The position numbers and the translations under genes are program-made. A stretch of 64,000 bases of DNA from Thauera sp. JM12B12. Lineage in GTDB: Bacteria; Pseudomonadota; Gammaproteobacteria; Burkholderiales; Rhodocyclaceae. Location: contig NZ_CP154859.1 in NCBI RefSeq assembly GCF_039614725.1, positions 1,488,001 to 1,552,000 on the forward strand, given 5' to 3'. This document shows, piece by piece, positions 56,564-64,000 of this stretch (position 1 is its first letter; the number at the start of each line of letters is the position of its first letter). The notes below the pieces were generated by a model. That model was not told the origin of the DNA, ran no database searches, and was given only the letters and a program-made list of their open reading frames with translations.

Positions 56564-57567
56564 TGCTCGCCCTCGTGCGCGTCCTCAGGCTCGCCGCGCA
56601 GGCCGAAGAGCGCCAGCGCCCGCAGGCAGCGGTCGCGATGCTTCGCGCCATGGTCGGGGCCGAGGATGCCGCCAGGCAGCTTCAGGGCATAGCGACGCCC
56701 GGCCTGCTCCGCGCGCAAGATCCAGGCGGTCAGGCGTGACAGGCGTCGTTCGTCGTCGAGCTCCGGCGGCAACGCCGACCAGTCGAGCAGCACGTCTCCG
56801 CCTTGCGCCGCCACATATTGCTTGGTCAGCAAGGGACCGCCGCGGGCGAGCGCCTTCCAGGCGATGTGGCGGGGTGAGTCCGCACGGCGATGGGCGCGCA
56901 GACCGGCGAAGTCGTCATCTCCCGTGCGCGACTGCGGACCTGCCCGGCCCTCGCCTGCGCCGTGCTCGGGCAGGGGTGGGGGGGTGGTCTCGGGGGCAGG
57001 GTAGACGATGCACGTTGCGTCCGGAACGAGCACGCTCCAGGCGCGTATCAGGCCGAGCGGCCAGTCGGTCTCGATCACGGTCCGTCCGATCGGAAGGGGG
57101 CCCCGGACGCGGCTCGGACAGGCCAGCAGTACCTCTGCCTCCTCCGCAGGCGCGAGGGCGAACGGGCTGACCTCGCCGCGGGCGCGGAGCCTCAGCGCGG
57201 GTCGTCGCGTCGGGCGCGGATTGTTCACCAGCAGCCTGAAGCCGACCGCGTCACCCGCGAACGCCGGTGCGCAACGCCCGGCGCGTATCGCCAGGCCGAG
57301 CAGGTTGCGGAACGCGTGCACGATGCTGGCCGTGGCAACGCCGCCGAGCAGGAACACGAGGCCATAGCCCAGGCTGAGGTTGTAGTTGATCGAGGCCAGC
57401 AGCATCACCAGGAGGGCAAGCGCGAAGCTCAGCCCCGCTGCCGTCGGCAGCACGTAGATGCGTCGCTGTCCGAGCCGAATCGGCCCGGTTTCGGGCGCCC
57501 CGATGCGAAAGAGCCAGCGGTCGGCGGCGCGGCGCCAGGCTGCGGCGCCGGGTGGGGGCTTCGACAT
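56560..57567 (-). CDS. DUF58 domain protein
   Basis: This 335-residue protein has two transmembrane helices near the N-terminus ([25 protein letters not shown] and [17 protein letters not shown]) and the DUF58 signature around [30 protein letters not shown]58 proteins have a von Willebrand A-like C-terminal half and regularly pair with MoxR ATPases. The start shares one base with the moxR stop (TGATG), indicating translational coupling. Confidence 0.9.
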   Translation of the reverse strand: MSKPPPGAAAWRRAADRWLFRIGAPETGPIRLGQRRIYVLPTAAGLSFALALLVMLLASINYNLSLGYGLVFLLGGVATASIVHAFRNLLGLAIRAGRCAPAFAGDAVGFRLLVNNPRPTRRPALRLRARGEVSPFALAPAEEAEVLLACPSRVRGPLPIGRTVIETDWPLGLIRAWSVLVPDATCIVYPAPETTPPPLPEHGAGEGRAGPQSRTGDDDFAGLRAHRRADSPRHIAWKALARGGPLLTKQYVAAQGGDVLLDWSALPPELDDERRLSRLTAWILRAEQAGRRYALKLPGGILGPDHGAKHRDRCLRALALFGLRGEPEDAHEGEQ

Positions 57568-58484
57568 CAGCGCAGGGCAACCGCCTGCATCAGACGGGCG
57601 AGCGTGGCCGGCGGCACAGGCCTGCCGTCGCCGGCCAGATGGAGGCGATGCGCAGCGACGTGCGGGAAGAGCGCCTGGACGTCTTCGGGCAGGACGTGGT
57701 CGCGGCCTTCGATGAGCGCCCACGCGCGCGACACGGCGATCAGCCCGAGGCCGGCGCGCGGACTCAGGCCATTGACGAGCTCGGGGCTGTTGCGGGTGGC
57801 ACCGAGCAGGGCCTGGACGTAATCGATCAGCGCCGCGGACACGTGCACGCTGTGCGCGGCCTGTTGCAGTTCGAGCAGCGCGGCCGGCGTGATCACCGCG
57901 CACTGGCGTTCGAGGAGCGTGCGCCGGTCCTCTCCCATCAGCAGCGCGCGCTCGGCGGCGCGGTCCGGGTAGCCGAGCTGGATGCGCAGCAGGAAGCGGT
58001 CGAGCTGGCTTTCGGGGAGCGGAAAGGTGCCGATCTGGTGCGCCGGATTCTGTGTCGCGATCACGAAGAAGGGCTCTGGCAGCGTGAAGGTCTCGCCGTC
58101 GGCCGTGACCTGGCGCTCTTCCATGGCCTCGAGCAGGGCGCTCTGTGTCTTCGGGGTGGCGCGGTTGATCTCGTCGGCGAGGATGAGTTGCGCGAACACG
58201 GGGCCGGGATGAAAGCGGAATGCGCCGGTGGCGCGATCGAATACCGAAACGCCCAGGATGTCCGCCGGCAGCAGGTCGCTCGTGAACTGGATGCGCTGGA
58301 ACTGCAGCCCCATCAGGCGGGACAGCACGTGAGCGAGCGTGGTCTTGCCCACTCCGGGTACATCCTCGATCAGCAGATGCCCGCGCGCGACCAGGCATGC
58401 GAGGGCGAGACGGAGCTCGCGTTCCTTGCCGAGGATGATGCCGCCGGCCGCTTCCAGCAGGCGATTTGCATGATGCAGGGGCAT
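57567..58484 (-). CDS. MoxR family AAA ATPase
   Basis: This 305-residue AAA+ protein has Walker A EDVPGVGKTTLAHVL, Walker B LILADEINRATPKTQSALLEAMEE, sensor FFVIATQNPAHQIGTFPLPE and an arginine-finger region (QLDRFLLRIQLGYPD). MoxR ATPases act with DUF58/VWA proteins as chaperone-like modules. ATG 58484 gives the usual length; a longer frame to 58655 has a low-quality N-terminus overlapping the divergent gene. It is the first gene of the five-gene minus-strand operon. Confidence 0.93.
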   Translation of the reverse strand: MPLHHANRLLEAAGGIILGKERELRLALACLVARGHLLIEDVPGVGKTTLAHVLSRLMGLQFQRIQFTSDLLPADILGVSVFDRATGAFRFHPGPVFAQLILADEINRATPKTQSALLEAMEERQVTADGETFTLPEPFFVIATQNPAHQIGTFPLPESQLDRFLLRIQLGYPDRAAERALLMGEDRRTLLERQCAVITPAALLELQQAAHSVHVSAALIDYVQALLGATRNSPELVNGLSPRAGLGLIAVSRAWALIEGRDHVLPEDVQALFPHVAAHRLHLAGDGRPVPPATLARLMQAVALR

Positions 58485-58639
58485 TGCGGGCGTACTGTGA
58501 AATTGGCCGTGAAGCGGTGATAATAGACGACAAAGGCAGCCGGTCCGGATGACCTGCATCACGATGACCGGCGAGACAAGTGTCTGGCGCAGCGGCCGCT
58601 GGTGGCCGCGCCGGGCGTTCGCGATGGGAGAGGAGGAGT

Positions 58640-59566
58640 ATGACCACCACGGCATTCATCACGCACCGTGATTGCTGGCTGCACGACATGGGGTCCATGC
58701 ACCCCGAGTGCCCCGACCGGCTGTCCGCGATCAACGATCGGCTGATCGCCGCGGGCCTGGACATGTACATCTCCTTCTACGACGCGCCCGTCGCCGAACG
58801 CGAGCAGATCATCCGTGTGCATCCGGCCGAGTATCTCGAGAGCCTGCTCAGCAATGTGCCCGAGCACGGCATACGCCACCTCGATCCCGACACGGCGATG
58901 AGCCCGGGCACGATGAAGGCCGCCTTGCGATCGGCAGGCGCCGGGGTGTTCGCCACCGATCTGGTCATCAAGGGCGAGATCGAAAACGCCTTCTGCGCCG
59001 TCCGCCCGCCCGGTCACCATGCCGAGCGCGCAAAGGCGATGGGGTTCTGCTTCATGAACAACGTCGCCATCGCTGCTCGCCACGCGCTCGAGGTCCATGG
59101 ACTGGAGCGGGTGGCGGTCGTCGACTTCGACGTCCACCACGGCAATGGCACGGAGGACATCTTCCGCGACGACCCGCGGGTAATGATGGCGGGCATCTTC
59201 CAGCACCCGTTCTACCCCTACTCGGGCACCGAGAACCCGCCCGCGCACATGTGCAACGTGCCGCTGCCCGCGGGCACGCGCGGTGATGCCTTCCGTCAGG
59301 TCTTCGGCGACATCGTGGTGCCGGCGTTGCGCAGCCACAATCCGCAGATGATCTTCATCTCGGCCGGCTTCGACGCCCACTACGAGGACGACATGGGCTC
59401 GCTCGGGTTGCTCGAGGCCGACTACATGTGGGCGACCAAGCAGATCAAGGACGTGGCCGAGGATTGCGGACACAAGCGCATCGTCTCCATCCTCGAGGGG
59501 GGCTATTCGCTGTCATCGCTGGCGCGCTCGGTCGTCGCGCACATCAAGACGCTGGCTGATCTCTGA
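58640..59566 (+). CDS. histone deacetylase-like metal hydrolase
   Basis: This 308-residue protein of the arginase/deacetylase fold has the class II HDAC motifs: RPPGHHAERAKAMGFCFMNNVAIAA with tandem His, VDFDVHHGNGTEDIF and ISAGFDAHYED, giving the Asp-His-Asp zinc site. Bacterial members deacetylate small acetylated substrates such as polyamines or possibly protein lysines; the substrate here is unknown. AGGAGG at 58631-58636 sets the start at ATG 58640. It is divergent from moxR and followed by a terminator. Confidence 0.93.
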   Translation: MTTTAFITHRDCWLHDMGSMHPECPDRLSAINDRLIAAGLDMYISFYDAPVAEREQIIRVHPAEYLESLLSNVPEHGIRHLDPDTAMSPGTMKAALRSAGAGVFATDLVIKGEIENAFCAVRPPGHHAERAKAMGFCFMNNVAIAARHALEVHGLERVAVVDFDVHHGNGTEDIFRDDPRVMMAGIFQHPFYPYSGTENPPAHMCNVPLPAGTRGDAFRQVFGDIVVPALRSHNPQMIFISAGFDAHYEDDMGSLGLLEADYMWATKQIKDVAEDCGHKRIVSILEGGYSLSSLARSVVAHIKTLADL

Positions 59567-59592
59567 ACGTACATTCCCGGTCCCCCCGCACG

Positions 59593-59637
59593 CAGGGCCA
59601 CGCGCGCACGAACCAATGTGCGGGAGTGGCCCTGTTT
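59593..59637 (+). terminator. terminator after the deacetylase-like gene
   Basis: CAGGGCCAC (59593-59601) pairs with GTGGCCCTG (59626-59634), with an inner CGCAC/GTGCG stem and a short T run after it. Confidence 0.65.
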
Positions 59638-59648
59638 GCGCGATCGGT

Positions 59649-59654
59649 TAGAAT
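59649..59654 (+). promoter_or_regulatory. possible -10 box of dapA
   Basis: TAGAAT lies 27 nt before the dapA start. No good -35 box is visible upstream at normal spacing. Confidence 0.3.
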
Positions 59655-59681
59655 CCAAGCTTTCATTCACTGCCCGACGCC

Positions 59682-60560
59682 ATGATTACCGGATCGCTTG
59701 TCGCCATCGTCACGCCCATGCATGACGACGGCAGCCTGGATTTCCCCCGCCTGCGCAGTCTCGTCGACTGGCACATCGCCGAAGGGACGGACGGCATCGT
59801 CGTCGTCGGCACCACCGGCGAGTCGCCCACCGTAGACGTGGACGAACATTGCGAACTCATCCGCGCCACCGTCGAGCACGTGGGCGGGCGCGTCCCGGTC
59901 ATTGCCGGCACGGGGGCGAACAGCACCGCCGAGGCTGTCGAGCTTGCCCGCTTTGCCCACCAGGCGGGTGCCACCGCGCACCTGTCGGTCGTGCCCTACT
60001 ACAACAAGCCGACCCAGGAAGGCCTGTACCGGCACTTCCGCACCATCGCGGAGGCGGTCGAGCTGCCGCTCATCCTCTACAACGTGCCGGGCCGCACCGT
60101 GGCCGACCTTGCCAATGACACCACGCTGCGCCTTGCCGAGCTGCCGAATGTCGTCGGCCTGAAGGACGCGACCGGCAACATCGATCGCGCATGCGACCTG
60201 ATCGAGCGTGCGCCCGCCGACTTCGCCCTCTACAGCGGCGATGACATGACATCGGCCGCCTTCCTGATGCTCGGCGGGCACGGCGTCATCTCCGTCACCG
60301 CCAACGTCGCCCCGCGCGCCATGCACGCGCTGTGTGCCGCAGCGGCAGCGGGCGACATGCGCACCCTGCGCGAAACCAATGCCGCGCTGACGGGTCTGCA
60401 CCGCGACCTGTTCTGCGAGGCCAATCCGATCCCGGTAAAGTGGGCCGTGGCCCGCATGGGGCTCATCGGCGACGGTCTGCGCCTGCCGTTGACGCAGTTG
60501 TCGGAAGCCCACCACGAGCGCGTGCTCAAGGCAATGCGCAAGGCCGGCATCAAGGTCTGA
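59682..60560 (+). CDS. dapA: 4-hydroxy-tetrahydrodipicolinate synthase
   Basis: DapA condenses pyruvate and aspartate semialdehyde, the first step to diaminopimelate and lysine. The 292-residue TIM barrel has the Schiff-base Lys161 ([10 protein letters not shown]), Tyr133 (LYNVPGRT) and the GTTGES motif at 43-48. It is followed 26 nt later by bamC, the same pairing as dapA-bamC (dapX) in E. coli. Confidence 0.97.
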   Translation: MITGSLVAIVTPMHDDGSLDFPRLRSLVDWHIAEGTDGIVVVGTTGESPTVDVDEHCELIRATVEHVGGRVPVIAGTGANSTAEAVELARFAHQAGATAHLSVVPYYNKPTQEGLYRHFRTIAEAVELPLILYNVPGRTVADLANDTTLRLAELPNVVGLKDATGNIDRACDLIERAPADFALYSGDDMTSAAFLMLGGHGVISVTANVAPRAMHALCAAAAAGDMRTLRETNAALTGLHRDLFCEANPIPVKWAVARMGLIGDGLRLPLTQLSEAHHERVLKAMRKAGIKV

Positions 60561-60586
60561 CCCGAATCTCTCTGTCCAGGAATTCC

Positions 60587-61729
60587 ATGAACCGTTCCAC
60601 GCGCACCTCACTGTCCCTGCTCGCATGCTCGATCGCGCTCGGCGGTTGTTCGGGATCGTTGCTCGAGTCCAAGCGCATCGACTACAAGAGCGCCCGTCAG
60701 ATCGAGCGCCCGCTCGAGATCCCTCCAGATCTGACCGCGCCGCAGCGCGACGACCGCTTCGCCGTGCCCGACGTGGCCCCGCGCGGCGTCGCCACCTATT
60801 CCGCCTACTCCGCAGACCGCGCAGGGCAGCCTGCGGTGGCCTCGGGTACGCCCGAGGTCCTCAACGCGTCCGACAACATGCGCATCGAGCGTGCGGGCAG
60901 CCAGCGCTGGCTGGTGGTGAGCGGCACGCCGGAACAGCTCTGGCCGCAGATCAAGGATTTTTGGCTCGAGCTCGGCTTCATCCTCAACATCGACAGCCCC
61001 GAGATCGGCGTCATGGAGACGGACTGGGCGGAAGATCGCGCCAAGATTCCCCAGGACTTCATCCGCTCGAGCATCGGCAAGGTGTTCGACGGCCTGTTCT
61101 CCACACCCGAGCGCGACAAGTTCCGTACCCGACTCGAGCAGGGCAAGGACCCCGGCACGGTGGAGGTGTACATCAGCCATCGCGGCATGATGGAGATCTA
61201 CCCCACCGAAGCGAAGGATTCGACCATCTGGCAGCCGCGCCCGGCCGACCCCGAACTCGAAGCCGAGATGCTGCGCCGCCTGATGGTCAGCCTCGGTGCA
61301 GAGGAGGCACGCGCCGAGGCAGCGATCGCGACGCAGCAGGCGCCCGAGCGTGCCCAGATCAGTTCCGCGGCCGACGGGCGTGTGATGCTGGTCATGGAAG
61401 AGCCCTTCGATCGCGCCTGGCGTCGAGTCGGCCTTGCCCTCGACCGCATCGGTTTCACCGTCGAGGATCGTGATCGCGCCCAGGGGCTGTACTTCGTGCG
61501 TTATGTGGATCCCGACGCCGACAACCGCAGCCCGGAGAAGGGTTTCCTGTCGCGTCTCGCCTTCTGGCGCAGTGATGACAAGCCTGCCGCGGGTGGCAGC
61601 GAGTACCGTTTGCGCGTCGAAGGCCAGGGCGATGGCTCGCGCGTTAGCGTGCTCAGCCGCGAAGGTGGCCAGGACAACTCGGAAACGGCGCGCCGCATGC
61701 TGGGCCTGCTCCACGAGCAGCTGCGCTGA
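60587..61729 (+). CDS. bamC: outer-membrane assembly lipoprotein BamC
   Basis: BamC is a lipoprotein of the BAM complex that inserts outer-membrane proteins. The 380-residue product has the lipobox ALGGC (Cys21), an unstructured N-terminal segment with IDYKSARQIERPLEIPPDLT (the conserved BamD-binding stretch), and two helix-grip domains (about 105-230 and 270-380). AGGAA lies 5-6 nt before ATG 60587. The first gene of the pair is dapA. Confidence 0.93.
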   Translation: MNRSTRTSLSLLACSIALGGCSGSLLESKRIDYKSARQIERPLEIPPDLTAPQRDDRFAVPDVAPRGVATYSAYSADRAGQPAVASGTPEVLNASDNMRIERAGSQRWLVVSGTPEQLWPQIKDFWLELGFILNIDSPEIGVMETDWAEDRAKIPQDFIRSSIGKVFDGLFSTPERDKFRTRLEQGKDPGTVEVYISHRGMMEIYPTEAKDSTIWQPRPADPELEAEMLRRLMVSLGAEEARAEAAIATQQAPERAQISSAADGRVMLVMEEPFDRAWRRVGLALDRIGFTVEDRDRAQGLYFVRYVDPDADNRSPEKGFLSRLAFWRSDDKPAAGGSEYRLRVEGQGDGSRVSVLSREGGQDNSETARRMLGLLHEQLR

Positions 61730-61744
61730 GCGCGGCACCCCAAG

Positions 61745-61773
61745 AAAAAAGCCGGCTTGCTGCCGGCTTTTTT
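61745..61773. terminator. bidirectional terminator after bamC
   Basis: AAAAAAGCCGGC (61745-61756) and GCCGGCTTTTTT (61762-61773) form a perfect stem with loop TTGCT. A and T tracts on both sides let it serve bamC and the convergent lipoprotein gene. Confidence 0.93.
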
Positions 61774-61796
61774 CGTCTGTGCCTTGGCGGTGGGCC

Positions 61797-62222
61797 TTAC
61801 TTCTGCGCCGACTCCTTTGCCGCGCTGACGGCGGCTTCGGCAGCGGCCTTGGCGTCGGCGGCGGCCTTCGCCGCTTCGTCGGTCGCTTCGGCGGCGCCTT
61901 CCTTCACGGCCTCGACTGCGGCTGTGCCTTGCTCCTTGGCGGACTCGAGGGCGGATTCGGCCTTCTCGGTGGCGGCGGCAGCGGCTTCCTTGGTCGCCTC
62001 GACAGCTGCGGCAGCCTCCTGCTTGACGGCCTCGGCGCCGGCAGTGGCGGCGTCACCGGCAGCCTTCGCGCTTTCCTTGGCGGCCTCGACGGCCTGCGCG
62101 GCAGATTCCTTCATCTGTTCCTGAGCAGTCGGCGCCGGTTGCACGGCGACCGGTTCTTCCTTCTTGCCGCAGGCGGAAACGGCGAGGGCGACGAGGGCAG
62201 CAACGAGGACGGAGTGCTTCAT
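61797..62222 (-). CDS. alanine-rich helical lipoprotein
   Basis: This 141-residue protein has a signal peptide and lipobox VSAC (Cys18), a short linker (GKKEEPVAVQPAPTA), then about 101 residues built from Ala, Glu and Lys, with 46 alanines and no aromatic residue. Units such as EAAKESAKAAG, EATKEAAAAAT and ESALESAKEQG recur with 11-residue-like spacing, as in LEA/apolipoprotein-type amphipathic helices. I do not recognise a named family. A surface or periplasmic helical rod anchored to a membrane is the simplest reading. It ends at the shared terminator with bamC. Confidence 0.8.
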   Translation of the reverse strand: MKHSVLVAALVALAVSACGKKEEPVAVQPAPTAQEQMKESAAQAVEAAKESAKAAGDAATAGAEAVKQEAAAAVEATKEAAAAATEKAESALESAKEQGTAAVEAVKEGAAEATDEAAKAAADAKAAAEAAVSAAKESAQK

Positions 62223-62585
62223 GGTGTCATTTCCTTATGGGGTTCGGGGGTCTTCGCCACGACCTCGCGCATTTGCGTTGCGCGGTATCGGTTCCCGCTC
62301 GGGCCAGCGAAGATGCGCGAATTCTAGCATGGCGCGTCATGCCAGCAGGCTTTGATTGTGCGTTGCAAAATGTCATTCACGCGTAAAAAATCATTTCGAA
62401 ACAATCTGATAAACAGAAGTTTTGAACTCTTCTGCGCTTGCGACCGGGTCGCCTGCGCATTGTGCGTTCGATCCGATGCCCGGGCCTCACGATGACCCGC
62501 CGAGGTCGTGATCGTGGTCGCGAACGCCGCCGGTCTGCCGGGCGCGCGCGGTAGAATCGCGCTCCCCGAATCCGTGCGAGCCACC
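62223..62585. other. 363-nt divergent gap between the lipoprotein and rlmD
   Basis: This region has no convincing gene. Positions about 62370-62435 are markedly AT-rich against the GC-rich background and probably carry promoter elements. A -10-like TAGAAT on the minus strand (62327-62322) faces the lipoprotein, and TAGAAT on the plus strand (62552-62557) faces rlmD. No clear -35 partner was found for either. Confidence 0.4.
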
Positions 62586-63896
62586 ATGCCGATCGCCATC
62601 ATCGAATCCCTGGACCACGAAGGCCGCGGTGTAACGCGACAGGACGGCAAGGCCGTGTTCGTCGACGGTGCGCTGCCGGGCGAACGCGTCGAGTACGTGG
62701 TCCGGCGCGCGCGCCCGACCTACGAGCAGGCCGACACCGTGCGCATCCTCAGGGCGAGCGCGCAACGCGTGTCTCCGCGTTGCAAGCACTACGGCACCTG
62801 TGGTGGCTGCTCGATGCAGCACCTCGACGCGGTGGCGCAGGCCGCTGCCAAGCAGCGCATCCTCGAGGATGCACTCTGGCACATCGGGAAGATCCGTCCC
62901 GAGATCGTCTTCCCCGCGATCCAGGGGCCGGCCTGGGGCTACCGCTACCGGGCCCGGCTCGGGGTGCGCGTGGTGCCGAGCAAGGGCGGGGTGCGGGTGG
63001 GCTTTCACGAGCGGCGCTCGAGCTACATCGTGGACATGCGCGAGTGCCCGGTGCTCCCGCCGCGCATTTCGGCGCTGCTGCCGCGCCTGCGGGAGATGAT
63101 CGCCGACCTGTCGATCGCCGACCGCCTGCCCCAGGTGGAGATCGCGATCGGCGACGCGGTGACGGTGTTCGTGTTCCGCAACCTGCTGCCTTTCAGCCGG
63201 GCCGACGTGAAGCGGATCGCGGCCTTCGCCGATGCCGAGGGCATCCAGGCCTGGCAGCAACCGCAGGGCCCGGACTCCGCGGTCCCGCTGCATCCGCTCG
63301 AGGCGCCGGAGCTCGCCTACACGCTGCCCGAGTTCGACGTGCGCATGGACTTCCGCCCGACCGACTTCACGCAGGTCAACGTGCATGTGAACCGGCTGCT
63401 GATCCGGCGCTCGATGCAACTGCTCGATCCGCGTCCGGGCGAGCGGATCGCCGACCTGTTCTGCGGACTCGGCAACTTCAGCCTGCCGATCGCACGTCGG
63501 GGTGCGCGCCTGATCGGGATCGAGGGGAGCGACGCACTGGTCGCCCGCGCCCTCGACAACGCCCGCCGCAACCGCCTGGACGGGCTCACCGAATTTCATG
63601 CCGCCAACCTCTTCGAGGCCACCGAGGATAGCCTCGCGGCGCTCGGGCCGCTGGACAAGCTGCTGATCGATCCACCGCGTGAAGGCGCGATCGCGGTGGT
63701 CAAGGCGATCGGCCCGCAGCAGCAGCCGGCCCGCATCGTCTATGTGTCCTGCAACCCCGCAACGCTGGCGCGCGATGCTGCCGTGCTGGTCAGGGAGAAG
63801 GGCTATGTGCTCAAGGGCGCCGGTATCGCCAACATGTTTCCGCAGACCTCGCATGTCGAGTCGATCGCCGTGTTCGAGCGTGCGGCGCGTGAGTGA
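62586..63896 (+). CDS. rlmD: 23S rRNA (uracil-1939-C5)-methyltransferase
   Basis: RlmD methylates U1939 of 23S rRNA. The 436-residue protein has an N-terminal TRAM domain, four [4Fe-4S] ligands at Cys66, Cys72, Cys75 and Cys154 with the same spacing as E. coli RumA/RlmD, the SAM motif DLFCGLGNFSLPIA, and the catalytic Cys in YVSCNPATLARD. ATG 62586 is preferred; a longer frame to 62508 lacks support. The last codons overlap the -10 region of the downstream tRNA. Confidence 0.95.
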   Translation: MPIAIIESLDHEGRGVTRQDGKAVFVDGALPGERVEYVVRRARPTYEQADTVRILRASAQRVSPRCKHYGTCGGCSMQHLDAVAQAAAKQRILEDALWHIGKIRPEIVFPAIQGPAWGYRYRARLGVRVVPSKGGVRVGFHERRSSYIVDMRECPVLPPRISALLPRLREMIADLSIADRLPQVEIAIGDAVTVFVFRNLLPFSRADVKRIAAFADAEGIQAWQQPQGPDSAVPLHPLEAPELAYTLPEFDVRMDFRPTDFTQVNVHVNRLLIRRSMQLLDPRPGERIADLFCGLGNFSLPIARRGARLIGIEGSDALVARALDNARRNRLDGLTEFHAANLFEATEDSLAALGPLDKLLIDPPREGAIAVVKAIGPQQQPARIVYVSCNPATLARDAAVLVREKGYVLKGAGIANMFPQTSHVESIAVFERAARE

Positions 63897-63902
63897 TATA
63901 CT
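63897..63902 (+). promoter_or_regulatory. -10 box of tRNA-Ser
   Basis: TATACT lies 12 nt before the tRNA, straddling the rlmD stop codon. The -35 (TTCGAG at 63873-63878, 18-nt spacing) is weak. Confidence 0.5.
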
Positions 63903-63914
63903 GCGCGCCCTTGC

Positions 63915-64000
63915 GGAGGCGTGGCAGAGCGGTTGAATGCAACGGTCTTGAAAACCGTCAGGGGTTTACGCCCCTCGTGAGTTCGAATCTCACCGCCTCC
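63915..64000 (+). tRNA. tRNA-Ser (TGA), cut by the window end
   Basis: GGAGGCG at the 5' end pairs with CGCCTCC at the last bases. Anticodon stem ACGGT/ACCGT has loop CTTGAAA (anticodon TGA). A long variable arm (about 63956-63976) is typical of serine tRNA. The discriminator base and CCA lie beyond the window. Confidence 0.95.

Overview
This is a GC-rich (roughly two-thirds G+C), gene-dense stretch of bacterial chromosome. The gene orders asd-fimV-truA-trpFBA-accD-folC-dedD-cvpA-purF-metZ, gyrA-serC-pheA-hisC-tyrA-aroA/cmk-rpsA-ihfB, thrS-infC-rpmI-rplT-pheS-pheT-ihfA and surE-pcm-nlpD-rpoS point to a betaproteobacterium. From remembered gene order I infer Rhodocyclales, of the Thauera/Azoarcus type, but no database search was possible. 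I saw no insertion sequence, phage gene, integrase, CRISPR array or plasmid gene. This is core, vertically inherited sequence.

Layout. Positions 1-13.8 kb are on the plus strand: the 3' end of asd, a fimV gene broken by an in-frame TAA, an orphan CbiQ-like membrane protein, truA, the distal tryptophan genes trpF-trpB-trpA, then accD, folC, a SPOR protein, cvpA, purF and metZ. From 13.9 to 18.1 kb (minus strand) come a helix-hairpin-helix protein, a MoaD-like/beta-propeller gene pair, lpxH and two cyclophilins. cysS (plus) then converges on the heat-shock genes grpE-dnaK-dnaJ (minus). Both grpE and dnaK have clear sigma-32-type promoters.

From 24 to 41.4 kb the plus strand carries gyrA, serC and the phenylalanine/tyrosine genes pheA-hisC-tyrA, then a fused aroA-cmk gene, rpsA, ihfB, lapA-lapB and cysM. 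A ydbH/ynbE-like/ydbL envelope lipid-transport operon, a PolB-type exonuclease and a small GlsB/YeaQ membrane protein follow. After tRNA-Val comes the translation operon thrS-infC (AUC start)-rpmI-rplT-pheS-pheT-ihfA with a MerR-type regulator, then tRNA-Pro and the stationary-phase cluster surE-pcm-nlpD-rpoS.

From 52.7 to 58.5 kb, a tightly overlapping minus-strand operon encodes a MoxR ATPase, a DUF58 protein, a TgpA-type transglutaminase, MltB and a DUF2189 membrane protein. The last part holds a histone-deacetylase-like hydrolase, dapA-bamC, an alanine-rich helical lipoprotein, rlmD and a tRNA-Ser cut by the window edge.

The genes mainly serve amino-acid synthesis (Trp, Phe, Tyr, Ser, Cys, Met, Lys), translation, protein folding and envelope assembly. 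I did not find a clear new defence or mobile system. The items most worth checking are the stop codon in fimV, the MoaD-like/propeller pair, the short lipoprotein of the ydbH operon, the AroA-Cmk fusion, and the RNA structures in the ribosomal-protein and synthetase operons.
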